Source: Apostichopus japonicus (lineage: Eukaryota; Echinodermata; Holothuroidea; Aspidochirotida; Stichopodidae). From it: 64,000 bases of DNA. The notes under the pieces were generated by a model. That model saw only the letters and a program-made list of their open reading frames with translations. It made no database searches and was not told the origin of the DNA. Shown here piece after piece: positions 14,801 through 30,400 of this stretch. Both the position numbers and the translations under genes were made by a program. The stretch's first letter is position 1. Each line of letters opens with the position of its first letter. The stretch spans positions 19,990,577 to 20,054,576 of the forward strand of contig NC_092582.1 in NCBI RefSeq assembly GCF_037975245.1, given 5' to 3'.

Positions 14801-17800
14801 CATCTTTTGTTTATTTAAAGACTCTTGGTCAAACATTCCAAGGTCCCGTACATGGATGGGAAGCAGTTGATGTCACAATTACATGTATTTGAATGATTTC
14901 TATATTTTCGAGTAGGAGTACAAACATATTTACCATGAGTACTACAAGTCTGGCAGAGAACTACCTTTCATTCTTAAAATTAAGAAATGTCATTTATTAG
15001 GTTACAAATAGAAAACACTAATTTTCTGGACTCCCCATTTCAAAGAACCCTTTTTTCTCAATCAGGTAAATTGAAACTCAAGCAGATGAGTAAACATATC
15101 CTCAATTAAGAAGCATCTCACATAGTATTAAACACAATAAGATGCTTGTGTCTATACAGAATGTGCATGCTAACACCTTTTGGATGGCCGAACAGGGACT
15201 CAACCAAGGAAAGAATGATCATGTGGCACTCAAGTTTGGACCATTTTACTAGGGTTTTTTTCTTAAAGAGGTTATGAAATGAAAATTTGTCATATCTTGG
15301 AATGGTTTATCTACATTACGACAACACCACCCATACACAACTTTCAGTAAACACGGCTTCAAACGCCAGAAATTCGCTGTCCAAGTATTCCCTAGAGACC
15401 TCTCGAGCTACCACTCGTGAAAAAAAGCAAAGCTGCCCACCGCAGTTCATCTGACGTCATCAAAAGAACCATTTTAGCCAAAGCCGACTCCCCGCTGTTT
15501 ACCGATAAGGCGTTATACAGTTTACTACATGTAACCACAACACTCTTCTCATCAATTTAAAATGTCTTCTCCCGAATCTTCCGATTCCGAGGAAATAGGA
15601 CTTCACCTCTCAGGACAATCGTAAGCTTAGACGAAAATTATTTTCTTGAAGAAGAAGAGGAGGAAAAAGTTTTCGAGGTGATGAAGACAATATCGGTGTT
15701 AGTCCCTATCAAATGAGCCCCTTGCAGAAGAATTGTAAAACGATCCCGATGGCCGAGACGCGTCGCTGCCGATCGAAGTCCCCGAGCAAAACGGTTGGCC
15801 GACCCTGAACCGAAACTGGTCGGTTGAGCACAAACAAAACCACCGTTATTAAGACCATCATATGATTTAATTTATCTCGAATGTCGATGATCCTGCTACT
15901 TAACTAGAATTTTGTGTCTTACAGTGCAAGGAAATGTGACATTCTGTACAGTGCAACCCTATAGTACTAGTAGTGGTAACATGGGGTATAGATCTACCTA
16001 ATATACTTTGTATAACAGGCTCTCCCGTGTAATTGTATCATCCAATTGTTACGTAAATCACAACACAACGCCAGCTTTACCACAAAAGAACACATGCAGA
16101 TCTAGTATTGATTGTTCTAAAACCAGCTGGCTTTAAGATTTGTGCAAAACATTAGGTATCAAAGAGGCCTAGGATATGGTCATAACAAGTAATTTGGCAA
16201 CAGTATAGGCCTACAGGCACTCGTAACGCTGTGTATGTGTAGTGTTTTGAGCGAGTCATGTTCAAATTCTTCGATTTCTGTCATCTTTAGAAAAAGCTTG
16301 CAGTAGAAATCCGTCTTTACTTGTGGTAGAGCAACCTGATACCACATATCGGCTCGGCATCTTTAACAGTTACGAGATAAATTTACGTAAAAACAAAACT
16401 CCAAACACCAAATCTCAATTACTACGGAGCACTGCAACAGTGTAATGTTGTGTGTTCTCAGACGTTTAAGAATGTAAACATAGCGTCTCGGAAGTGAGCT
16501 GAGTTCCTCGACTGACGTCACGCCGCATTACCGTAAATACAACAATTTTTAGAAAGTTTTTATTACCCTCGAGTTTTTGATCGTTTATTCCTCAAGGATG
16601 CAAGCTTTGTTTGACACAAATTGGGTATCATTAGAAAGCTACCAGTGTACAAAATACGATGATAAAGAAAAAGTTTTCCATTTCATAACCTCTTTAAGAA
16701 CTGCTTATTGGGAAGTACAAGAATATGTCAACAATTTGTAAACATCATTTAAATCATAAAAATACATCCAGATTGTAGCAATTATTAAGTCCCAACATCA
16801 TATAGGGCACTTAAAGATCTGCTTTATTGACTCCAATTATAGCACGCTATAGCTAGGAAAGTGTTTTGATTACGTAATCGGCCTGCCACGGTCATAAATT
16901 GACCTCAGTCTTTACAATTAGCCTGCATAGCTTCTTAACACCATTATGCTCTTTGTGTAAAGACTGTGTGGAAATATGTTCATGTCTAAAGTATAGTTAA
17001 TCATGCCGCGTTCACACAAAGACCTCATACAAGAAAAACTATGTGGCAGGCGTTGCAGAATAATTGGTAAAAATAGGTCATTTTACGACCAAGGCAAGCC
17101 GATTACGCAATCTCAAGAAACTTCCCCTTGATAGCGTGCTATATTTGGGGTCTATACAGCAGACCTTTAACACAAATAATACCATCACAGAACACCTGTC
17201 TTTTGCATTATACACTTCCTTCTAACTCATCCTTTACCTCAATGTATCTTGTATGTATTCTTGTATTATATATGTTATGGAGTATAATTCAAACTATGTC
17301 AATTGACATAGTTTGACATTAATGTCAAGCAAGTATAGTGCTGTAATTAATATTTTATACAACATTATACAGTTGCTACAGAGATGTTAGTTAAGATATA
17401 GAGGCGTCATTACGAAAATGATGCGATGTATAGTGGTTGCGTGAAATACGTACATAGCCCAGCTATAGCCTAATAGACAGTTTTGAATTTTGGAAAGGAC
17501 TACATCTGCCAGTACAAGTTACTCATTAATGTATCAGTTTCTTCCGAACAAACAAGGACAGAGCACCAATGTTTATGTTTGAATTTTTATTTTAACTTAA
17601 GGTTTCAATTATTACTATTTCATTATAATTTGGTATTATTTTTTGACTAAGTAACTACATGTACATGTGTATGTGATATATATATATAGAGAGCTGAAGA
17701 GCCGGTTAAACTCATTCAGGATTCGAATCCATGCTTAGTCACCTCACCTGGCACCAAATCCAAAGACCAATAGTACGTCCAGGACCTACATTTTTACTTA

Positions 17801-20800
17801 ACAACAATTAACACTGCTCCATTATTGTTTCTCACAGAGTACTTGAAGTCGTTTATGCTGGCGACAGATGACTTCAGTATCGTTCGAGTTTACAGCGAGT
17901 CAATCGAGCAGCAAGATTTTCCAATACCTGGCGAGAGCAGTGCCGAGAGAAAGTTTGAATCGAAAGAGAAACCAAAAATGGATCCTCAACACAGAAGCAT
18001 CGCTCTCCATCACATGATTCGAGCCAAATCTAATCCACGTGCTCAAAAAATAAATGCCATTGAACAGGAATTCAAACATGGTCCAATTACCATTACTAAA
18101 GCTGTCCAGAGAAAAATTAAAGAGCTCAAAAAACAAATTAAATTTGCAATGGTAACTATTGATTCTAAACTTGATTGCTTAAAGTTACTTTGAGTCTTTC
18201 AACTCCTTATCTCCTCTAACAAGATCATTTCCTAGACAGCTTTCAAATTTGCTGTGAGTGCCAAGAACTAGCAATTTTTTACATTAATTGTGGTGGATGT
18301 TCCAAAGCTCACTTTCTATATGTAGCCTGTCAATTTTTTTTTATTGTACTTCTAAGAGTTCTCTTCTCACTGTCTACTCCTTGTAATCCCTAGTTAGAAA
18401 TGGCTAATTAATCAAAGAAAAAATTACACAATTCCTTATATTAAAAGTCAAGCAATGTTCAGTGGTGGTGCATCGAGTCAAGAAAATGCTATTGAGCACA
18501 GATAAGTCTTAAATTTCCTTTTAATAGTGTTGACATTAGGAGCTGTTCAAAAGAATGTTGAAAGTTCAGGAGCTGCAACAGAGAATAATCAACAGCTATA
18601 TGAGAAAGCTTCCATTTCGTTTTTCAGAAGGTTTATGTTAGTTAGTTAGAACCAAGGGAACAGGTGATTGATTAAGTCGAAAAATAATGAATCCTATTTT
18701 TCTTTTCTTACCATCTCTTCGACCTATGATGCTATGTACAGATAGAAGAGTTGAAGAAGCATCAAGTAATTCTCTGTACGTGTAATGCTTCTGGGCGAGC
18801 AGTGTTATCCAGGAAGGGCCCCTTAGATATAGTCCAGGTTATCATAGATGAAGCGGGTATGTGCTCCGAGCCAGAGACACTTATCCCATTGGTGAACCAC
18901 AACCCACGCCAGGTCGTCCTGATTGGAGATCACATGCAGTTGAGGTAATGGATCATACCAAGTAGTATGTTTGTGCTGTATGTTCGTTTACAGCAACAAT
19001 ACCAAACACTTCTTGTAACGGCTGCTTAAATGTGAAGACTTGCTTAATTGTGACAAGGTGTATAAAAAGCAAAGGTTATTAAAGTATTTGAAATGTATTG
19101 CTTTAATATTTTTTTGTTGAGATTATGGGATGCGCTACCGGTATATAACTTTGGGTAGATGGTACGGTTTGCGGATCTCGTCCTGGTGGTTGTTGGTTAA
19201 GAGTTTGGCTAACGAAGCCTAGATACTAAGCTGACAGCAGGTCACACCAATAAAGGTGAAAAGTTCCAGTTGGTTTTTTTGATGTATTAGTTCTTCACAA
19301 ATAATATAAGGTAATCACGATGTAAAAATGATTCACGTCAATCACTGGTAAAGTATATAATCACATGTAGAAAAATTAATTGGCAGTTACTTAAAAACAA
19401 TCATGATGAGATCCTTCTGATTCGAGTGATAATTCAGATCCCTCGTAAATCTCAGTTCATGGCTTACAAATTCGTCATTGAATCTTGAGGTAGACTACTA
19501 TGATGGGATATCTTGTATTGGAACTGTTTATTGGTCGAATAACACCATTCCCCAAAACATTAATGTTAATAAATACATCGCTCCAAAGAGCCAATCACAA
19601 TTGCAGTCAAGAAATCTTCAAGTAAGCAACGCCGACATTGGTTTCCATATCCATTAACATGTGCCTTCTAGAAATGAGCACGTTCTGCTAAAATGTTATG
19701 TTCTAGAAGGTTAGAGAAGAACAATTTGTCAACTTTCTCTTAATATCTGAGTCTGACAGCAGAGACACACTCACAGGGATGCACTAACTATGGGGACAAT
19801 CATCAGAGCAGGTAAGAGGATATTTTAGGAGCTTACAGAATAAATAAGAAATCCTCAAAATGACAACTATTTCCAAAGCTAAATTTGCATGTAAAAGTTG
19901 TTTTTGAACCTTTCATTTGTATTTCATGCTTGTTTTCAAGGTCCACTGCTCATTGCGGTTTATTGCATATTGATTCTGACAGAAATCAATTTTATTTGTT
20001 TTCTTTATATTTTGTAAATTTTCCTTCCCATTGTAGACCGATCATTCAAGAGCCTCATGCTAGGAAAATGGGAGCAGAGAAGTCACTCATGGAAAAGTAC
20101 CTAGAGAGGGCGTTCCGTCTTAATATTCAGTACAGAATGGTAAGCATTCTATACTTTACAAAACAAAATGAGTAAGCATCATTAACTAAAATGAAAGTCG
20201 CGTGTCTTTGTTTTTTTAATGGAGGATTTCTCTCTTGATTTACCACAGTTCCTTTTGTTTAAATTAAAGAAATGGTGTCACAGAGTTTGAAAGACTTTGT
20301 TAAAAACATTACATGATGTGTATAAGTAGTTCCTGCTATATTTCAAGACATTTCTCTCTTTTGTGCCATTATGCTGAGTTGACATGACCAATTTTATGTG
20401 TGAATTTTTAGAATTCTAATATGTTTAAGGGAGAGTTCATTGGTCTTAGCTATGACACAAATTTGCTGTCTGTACTACTAGGTGTGAAAACTACTTTTTA
20501 ATAGTGCCGGGACGCGCTGAAAAGAACAACAGCTTCTGTAGGAATATAACATATTTGTAAAGATGAATACTAGCGCTAGCACCGAGATGATCCTTGCGTT
20601 TTTGGTAGTTTGGCAAGTATCAGGCATTACTAAACAATGTGCTGCCCTCACAAACAATCTATACTAGGAGATTAAGAAGGTCATTCCTAATGATCGTAAT
20701 GCGGTTTTGTAAGGATACAAAATACTGAGGTGAGAACTACTGTGGTGGGTATTAATCACAATTCATCTTTGAATACAAGGTTACTTAGAATTAACATTTA

Positions 20801-21430
20801 AAACTTAAATATAAAGGTGAAAAAAATAAAAGTATACAATCTTCATCATGCAAGATAACAAGTATGAGACTTAAGATTCACTAGACTTGCATTCCCGTGT
20901 TTGAACTGAAAACCTTTACAGTACAATCTTGTCATGAGTGATGGCACTCTCTCTGGCTGGACAAGATATTTTCATATACTTTCATACTAATAAGACATTC
21001 TGAATGCATTACATGATTTGTTTCACATCAAATTACTACTCCCAGAATACAACCGCATATGGCATTTGTGTTACAACTCCCGTGCAACCTGATTTCGTGC
21101 TAATATTATAAAAATAAAACATATACTGTTAGCAACCTGTTATCCACTAAAAAGCCTATGTAAGATGATGTGTAAACGTAAGAGGGCCTGACGTTTCGAT
21201 TCCAGCAGGATCTTCTTCATTCAGCTTCTGAAGAAGATCCTGCTAGGATCTAAATGTCAGGCCCACTTACTTTTGCAAACCTACTGGTATAAGCTCTGCA
21301 ATCATCATAACCAGTATCCTCAATATTACCCACATACTTATCAGTCCATCAGTATCAGTATTGCAACGACGTCCTTACGAACATGGACCCACGTCAGACC
21401 AAATGCGGATCTATATAATTGACAGAATAC

Positions 21431-21464
<34 letters not shown>

Positions 21465-24400
21465 TCAGCAATATTATTTTGTTTACAAGGAATAACTTAA
21501 GCGATACACAGAACTTTTCCAAGGAACGGTTGGTTCCACCAAACTGAACAATAAACTAATCACTTCAAGGTTACAATAATAACAACTGGCATAGTGTACT
21601 GCAGAACATAATTGTACATATAGCACGCTGAAAACTGCCTTCCTTGCACCACTGCACTAAATCATGTACACTTTGCCATATACCTTCAACTGCAGTCAGC
21701 ACCGTAGCGCCATACCCGTATGGATTTACACACTGATAATATAGCCTATGCTGTACGCAGTGCATGCACACATGCATGTCTTTGCGCGTAAACCCTTGCT
21801 TCATAACTCGTTCAAGACCAACATCACTTTATGCAAATTACCGTTAATGATGGCCAAATGATGCAATAATCACTGAGAATGATATCAAAGACTTCAATAA
21901 GCAAATAAGAAATCATCACTATAAACAGAATAAATATTCATGAATTGATGGACTAACAGTCCATGTGTCCTACGGGTGCCAATTCATACCGCTACAATAG
22001 CATGGTACTTGTGATGTGGTACAATGTGTTAAAGTTTCAGATTTTTCGTGAATGTACCTGGCAAGACCAAATTGAATAAATCATCATGTTAATTTGGCTG
22101 ATCGAAAAGTCATTTATCAACAGATAGAAATATTCTTGCAAAATATTTGCATTTTGATGAAACCTTGAAGGCTGAATACTTTAACAGCTAAACAGACATT
22201 CCAACTGTGTCACTTTACCCAAGACTAATCAACAAGACTATTACAGAAAAAGAAAATTATCCTATTGAGGAGCCATATCTAAAATAAATTAAAGGTAAAT
22301 GACCATCTTTGAAAAACAACCATAGCTATTGTTAGGAAGAAGATGTTTGTTTGTTTATAGGTTTATCTGTAAGGCAGCAAGTTCCATGCCACTTATTATT
22401 CATTCACGTTTTGTCCATAGCATGAAGAGATATGTCGCTTCCCTTCAGAAGCCTTCTACGAAGGAGAACTGAACACAGCGCAAGATGTGAAAAACCGCCG
22501 ATTTGATGAAAAAACTGGTCGCATCTGGCCCAATGGTTCTGACTATCCGCGTGTGTTTTGTCACGTTGACGGAGTCGAAAAGATGCTTACGGTGCGATCT
22601 GAAGATGGAAATGAGATGTCTCGCAGTAACTCCAATGAGATTTACCATGTCGTGAGTTATAGCTTACACGATGCATTACTTTGCTGACGTAAAAAGGAAC
22701 AAATATCTGGGATGCATACAATATATGAATAGATACCATATTGCTGGTAAAACAGCATGACTATGATGTTACATGGTCCCAGCCTTCTTCAAATAATGCA
22801 AATAATGAGAGAGAAGTGTCTCCAAAAGGGAAATGTACTAATTTAAAGTTGAAGATAAGTGGGATCTGAAAGATAAAACAAATACACCCTCACACTGGGC
22901 AAACAGGAACAGTATAACTTAAAAAGCAGGGGGTAGGAGCCGGGGTAGTGGGCAGTGGGAGCACGTGCCCCCCACTTTTTTCCAAATAGCAAATGTGCAC
23001 TTATGGCAAAAAAATGTGCCCCTTTGATGAAGAACTGTCTTTTGGATATCTTAAGCCTTTGTTTATTTTAATACTTTATTTTAATTATTCATAATTAGTC
23101 TGTACATGCTCCTTTTCAAATGGCATCCCATATCTTTTTGTAGCACGTATAAACTATCTCAATAAATAAAAAATCAATGTTGCAGCGCACCATAACATTA
23201 TTTATAGCATACTAACACATCATTTATATGTAAGTGATGTGGCCGGTGTTTATCGGTTTATAGCATAACGAGTGGTGGTTGTGGAATTGGCAAGTGCCCT
23301 TCTGATGTTGTGCCCCCCCCCCCCACTTTTTGGAAGCTTTCTACCCCCTGTTTACAAGTATGATTGGATGAAAGAAATACACTCTCAAACTGGGCAGACA
23401 GGAATTAACAGAACATCTTAACAAGTATGATCTGGAAGATAAAAGAAAAACATCCTCACACTGGGCAGACAGGAACAGTATAACTTAACAAATATGATGG
23501 GACAAGTATAATATGAAAGATAAAAGAAATACACCCTCACACTGGGCAGACAGGAACAGTATAACTAAACAAGTATAATCTGAGAGATTAATATAATACA
23601 CCCTCACACTGGGCAGACAGGAACAGTATAACTAAACAAGTATAATCTGAGAGATTAATATAAAACACCCTCACAATGGGCAGACAGTAACAGTATAACT
23701 AAACAAGTATAATCTGAGAGATTAATATAATACACCCTCACACTGGGCAGATAGGAACAGTATAACTAAACAAGTATAATCTGAGAGATTAATATAATAC
23801 ACCCTCACACTGGGCAGACAGTAACATTATAACTAAACAAGTATAATCTGAGAGATTAATATAATACACCCTCACAGTGGGCAGAGAGGAACAGTATAAC
23901 TAAACAAGTATAATCTGAGAGATTAATATAATACACCCTCACACTGGGCAGACAGGAACAGTATATCTACACAAGTATAATCTGAGAGATTAATATAATA
24001 CACCCTCACACTGGGCAGACAGTAACAGTATAACTAAACAAGTATAATCTGAGAGATTAATATAATACACCCTCACACTGGGCAGACAGGAACAGTATAA
24101 CTAAACAAGTATAATCTGAGAGATTAAAATAATTCACCATCACACTGGGCAGACAGTAACAGTATAATTTAACAAATATAATCTGAGAGATTAATATAAT
24201 ACACCCTCACACTGGGCAGACAGGAACAGTATAACTAAACAAGTATAATCTGAGAGATTAATATAATACACCCTCACACTGGGCAGACAGTAACAGTATA
24301 ACTAAACAAGTATAATCTGAGAGATTAATATAATACACCCTCACAATGGGCAGACAGGAACAGTATAACTAAAAAAGTATAATCTGAGAGATTAATATAA

Positions 24401-27400
24401 TACACCCTCACACTGGGCAGACAGTAACAGTATAACTAAACAAGTATAATCTGAGAGATTAATATAATACACCCTCACACTGGGCAGACGGGAACAGTAT
24501 ATCTAAACAAGTATAATCTAAGAGATTAATATAATACACCCTCACACTGGGCAGACAGTAACAGTATAGCTAAACAAGTATAATCTGAGAGATTAATATA
24601 ATACACCTTCACACTGGGCAGACAGGAACAGTATGACTAAACAAGTATAATCTGAGAGATTAAAATAATTCACCCTCACAACGGGCAGACAGTAACAGTA
24701 TAATTTAACAAGTATAATCTGAGAGATTAATATAATACACCCTCACACTGGGCAGACAGGAACAGTATAACTAAACAAATATGATGGGACAAGTATAATA
24801 TGAAAGATAAAAGAAATACACCCTCACACTGGGCAGACAGGAACAGTATAACTAAACAAGTATAATCTGAGAGATAAATATAATACACCCTCACACTGGG
24901 CAGCCAGTAACAGTATAACTTAACAAGTATAATATGAAAGATAAAAGAAATACACCCTCACACTGGGCAGACAGGAACAGTATAACTAAACAAGTATAAT
25001 CTGAGAGATTAATATAATACACCCTCACACTGGGCAGACAGTAACAGTATAACTTAACAAGTATAATATGAAAGATAAAAGAAATGCACCCTCACACTAG
25101 GCAGACAGGAACAGTATAACTAAACAAGTATAATCTGAGAGATTAATATAATGCACCCTCACAATGGGCAGACAGTAACAGTATAACTTAACAAGTATAA
25201 TATGAAAGATAACAGAAATGCACCCTCACACTGGGCAGACAGGCACAGTATAACTAAACAAGTATAATCTTTGAGATCATTATAATACACCGTCACAACG
25301 GGCAGACAGTAACAGTATAACTTAACAAGTATAATATAAAAGATAACAGAAATGCACCCTCACACTGGGCAGACAGGCACAGTATAACTTAAAAAGCAGG
25401 GGGTAGGAGCCGGGGTAGTGGGCACTGGGAGCACGTGCCCCCCACTTTTTTTCCAAATAGCAAATATGCACTTATGGCAAAAAAATGTTCCCCTTTGATG
25501 AAGAACTGTCTTTTGGATATCTTAAGTCTTTGTTTATTTTAATACTTTATTTTAATTATTCATAATTAGTCTGTACATGCTCCTTTTCAAATGGCATTCC
25601 ATATCTTTTTGTAGCACGCATAAACTATCTCAATAAATAAAAAATCAATGTTGCAGCGCACCATAACATTATTTATAGCATACTAACAAATTATTTATAT
25701 GTAAGAGATGTGGCCGGTGTTTATCGGTTTATAGCATAACGATGGTGGTTGTGGAATTGGCAAGTGCCCTTCTGATGTTGTGCCCCCCCCCCGCCCAATT
25801 TTTGGACGCTTCCTACCCCCTGTTAACAAGTATGATTGGATGAAAGAAATAAACTTTCAAACTGGGCAGACAGGAATTAACAGAACATCTAACAAGTATA
25901 ATATGAAAGATAAAAGAAATACACCCTCACACTGGGCAGACAGGAACAGTATAACTAAACAAGTATAATCTGAGAGATTAATATAATACACCCTCACACT
26001 GGGCAGACAGTAACAGTATAACTAAACAAGTATAATCTGAGAGATTAATATAATACAACCTCACACTGGGCAGACAGTAACAGTATAACTTAACAAGTAT
26101 AATATGAAAGATAAAAGAAATGCACCCTCACACTAGGCAGACAGACAGTAACAGTATAACTTAACAACTATGGTGGGACAAGTATAATATGAAAGATAAA
26201 AGAAATACACCCTCACACTGGGCAGACAGGAACAGTATAACTAAACAAGTATAATCTGAGAGATTAATATAATACACCCTCACACTGGGCAGACAGTAAC
26301 AGTATAACTAAACAAGTATAATCTGAGAGATTAATATAATACACCCTCACACTGGGCAGACAGTAACAGTATAACTTAACAAGTATAATATGAAAGATAA
26401 AAGAAATGCTCCCTCACACTAGGCAGACAGGAACAGTATAACTTACCAAGTATGATGGGACAAGTATAATATGAAAGATAAAAGAAATACACCCTCACAC
26501 TGGGCAGACAGGAACAGTATAACTAAACAAGTATAATCTGAGAGATTAATATAATGCACCCTCACAATGGGCAGACAGTAACAGTATAACTTAACAAGTA
26601 TAATATGAAAGATAAAAGAAATGCACCCTCACACTGGGCAGACAGGCACAATATAACTAAACAAGTATAATCTGAGAGATCATAATAATACACCCTCACA
26701 ATGGGCAGACAGTAACAGTATAACTTAACAAGAATAATATGAAAGATAACAGAAATGCACCCTCACACTGGGCAGACAGGCACAGTATAACTTAAAAAGC
26801 AGGGGGTAGGAGCCGGGGTAGTGGGCACTGGGAGCACGTGCCCCCCACTTTTTTCCAAATAGCAAATATGCACTTATGGCAAAAAAATGTTCCCCTTTGA
26901 TGAAGAACTGTCTTTTGGATATCTTAAGCCTTTGTTTATTTTAATACTTTATTTTAATTATTCATAATTAGTCTGTACATGCTCCTTTTCAAATGGCATC
27001 CCATATCTTTTTGTAGCACGCATAAACTATCTCAATAAATAAAAAATCAATGTTGCAGCGCACCATAACATTATTTATAGCATACTAACAAATTATTTAT
27101 ATGTTAGAGATGTGGCCGGTGTTTATCGGTTTATAGAATAACGATGGTGGTTGTGGAATTGGCAGGTGCCCTTCTGATGTTGTGCCCCCCCCCCCACTTT
27201 TTGGAAGCTTCCTACCCCCTGTTAACAAGTATGATTGGATGAAAGAAATAAACTTTCAAACTGGGCAGACAGGAATTAACAGAACATCTAACAAGTATAA
27301 TATGAAAGATAAAAGAAATACTCCCTCACACTGGGCAGACAGGAACAGTATAACTAAACAAGTATAATCTGAGAGATTAATATAATACACCCTCACACTG

Positions 27401-30400
27401 GGCAGACAGTAACAGTATAACTAAACAAGTATAATCTGAGAGATTAATATAATGCACCCTTACAATAGGCAGACAGTAACAGTATAACTTAACAAGTATA
27501 ATATGAAAGATAAAAGAAATGCACCCTCACACTGGGCAGACAGGAACAGTATAACTAAATAAGTATAATCGGAGAGATTAATATAATGCACCCTCACAAT
27601 GGGCAGACAGTAACAGTATAACTTAACAAGTATAATATGAAAGATAAAAGAAATGCACCCCTACACTGGGCAGACAGGAACAGTATAACTAAACAAGTAT
27701 AATCTGAGAGATTATTATAATACACCCTCACAATGGGCAGACATTAACAATATAACTTAACAAGTATAATATGAAAGATAAAAGAAATACACCCTCACAA
27801 TGGGCAGACAGGAACAGTATAACTAAACAAGTATAATCTGAGAGATTAATATAATACACCCTCACAATGGGCAGACAGTAACAGTATAACTTAACAAGTA
27901 TAATATGAAAGATAACAGAAATGCACCCTCACACTGGGCAGACAAGCACAGTATAACTTAAAAAGCAGGGGGTAGGAGCCGGGGTAGTGGGCACTGGGAG
28001 CACGTGCCCCCCACTTTTTTCCAAATAGCAAATATGCACTTATGGCAAAAAAATGTTCCCCTTTGATGAAGAACTGTCTTTTGGATATCTTAAGCCTTTG
28101 TTTATTTTAATACTTTATTTTAATTATTCATAATTAGTCTGTACATGCTCCTTTTCAAATGGCATCCCATATCTTTTTGTAGCACGCATAAACTATCTCA
28201 ATAAATAAAAAATCAATGTTGCAGCGCACCATAACATTATTTATAGCATACTAACAAATTATTTATATGTTAGAGATGTGGCCGGTGTTTATCGGTTTAT
28301 AGAATAACGATGGTGGTTGTGGAATTGGCAGGTGCCCTTCTGATGTTGTGCCCCCCCCCCCACTTTTTGGAAGCTTCCTACCCCCTGTTAACAAGTATGA
28401 TTGGATGAAAGAAATAAACTTTCAAACTGGGCAGACAGGAATTAACAGAACATCTAACAAGTATAATATGAAAGATAAAAGAAATACTCCCTCACACTGG
28501 GCAGACAGGAACAGTATAACTAAACAAGTATAATCTGAGAGATTAATATAATACACCCTCACACTGGGCAGACAGTAACAGTATAACTAAACAAGTATAA
28601 TCTGAGAGATTAATATAATGCACCCTTACAATAGGCAGACAGTAACAGTATAACTTAACAAGTATAATATGAAAGATAAAAGAAATGCACCCTCACACTG
28701 GGCAGACAGGAACAGTATAACTAAATAAGTATAATCGGAGAGATTAATATAATGCACCCTCACAATGGGCAGACAGTAACAGTATAACTTAACAAGTATA
28801 ATATGAAAGATAAAAGAAATGCACCCCTACACTGGGCAGACAGGAACAGTATAACTAAACAAGTATAATCTGAGAGATTATTATAATACACCCTCACAAT
28901 GGGCAGACATTAACAATATAACTTAACAAGTATAATATGAAAGATAAAAGAAATACACCCTCACAATGGGCAGACAGGAACAGTATAACTAAACAAGTAT
29001 AATCTGAGAGATTAATATAATACACCCTCACAATGGGCAGACAGTAACAGTATAACTTAACAAGTATAATATGAAAGATAACAGAAATGCACCCTCACAC
29101 TGGGCAGACAAGCACAGTATAACTTAAAAAGCAGGGGGTAGGAGCCGGGGTAGTGGGCACTGGGAGCACGTGCCCCCCACTTTTTTCCAAATAGCAAATA
29201 TGCACTTATGGCAAAAAAATGTTCCCCTTTGATGAAGAACTGTCTTTTGGATATCTTAAGCCTTTGTTTATTTTAATACTTTATTTTAATTATTCATAAT
29301 TAGTCTGTACATGCTCCTTTTCAAATGGCATCCCATATCTTTTTGTAGCACGCATAAACTATCTCAATAAATAAAAAATCAATGTTGCAGCGCACCATAA
29401 CATTATTTATAGCATACTAACAAATTATTTATATGTAAGAGATGTGGCCGGTGTTTATCGGTTTATAGCATAACGATGGTGGTTGTGGAATTGGCAGGTG
29501 CCCTTCTGATGTTGTGCCCCCCCCCCCCCCACTTTTTGGAAGCTTCCTACCCCTGTTAACAAGTATGATTGGATGAAAGAAATAAACTTTCAAACTGGGC
29601 AGACAGGAATTAACAGAACATCTAACAAGTATAATATGAAAGATAAAAGAAATACACCCTCACACTGGGCAGACAGGAACAGTATAACTAAACAAGTATA
29701 ATCTGAGAGATTAATATAATACACCCTCACACTGGGCAGACAGTAACAGTATAACTAAACAAGTATAATCTGAGAGATTAATATAATGCACCCTTACAAT
29801 GGGCAGACAGTAACAGTATAACTTAACAAGTATAATATGAAAGATAAAAGAAATGCACCCTCACACTGGGCAGACAGGAACAGTATAACTAAATAAGTAT
29901 AATCGGAGAGATTAATATAATGCACCCTCACAATGGGCAGACAGTAACAGTATAACTTAACAAGTATAATATGAAAGATAAAAGAAATGCACCCTCACAC
30001 TGGGCAGACAGGAACAGTATAACTAAACAAGTATAATCTGAGAGATTATTATAATACACCCTCACAATGGGCAGACATTAACAATATAACTTAACAAGTA
30101 TAATATGAAAGATAAAAGAAATACACCCTCACACTGGGCAGACAGGAACAGTATAACTAAACAAGTATAATCTGAGAGATTAATATAATACACCCTCACA
30201 ATGGGCAGACAGGAACAGTATAACTAAACAAGTATAATCTGAGAGATTAATATAATACACCCTCACACTGGGCAGACAGGAACAGTATAACTAAACAAGT
30301 ATAATCTGAGAGATTAATATAATACACCCTCACAATGGGCAGACAGTTACAGTATAACTAAACAAGTATAATCTGAGAGATTAATATAATACACGCTCAC

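Noticed and set aside
17700-17790. tRNA-like B box GGATTCGAATCC
   Set aside because: No matching A box or cloverleaf pairing around it.
25780-28533. Three near-identical 61-62-residue ORFs starting MPPP
   Set aside because: They run from the MITE poly-C end into satellite; identity reflects repeat duplication, not a gene family.
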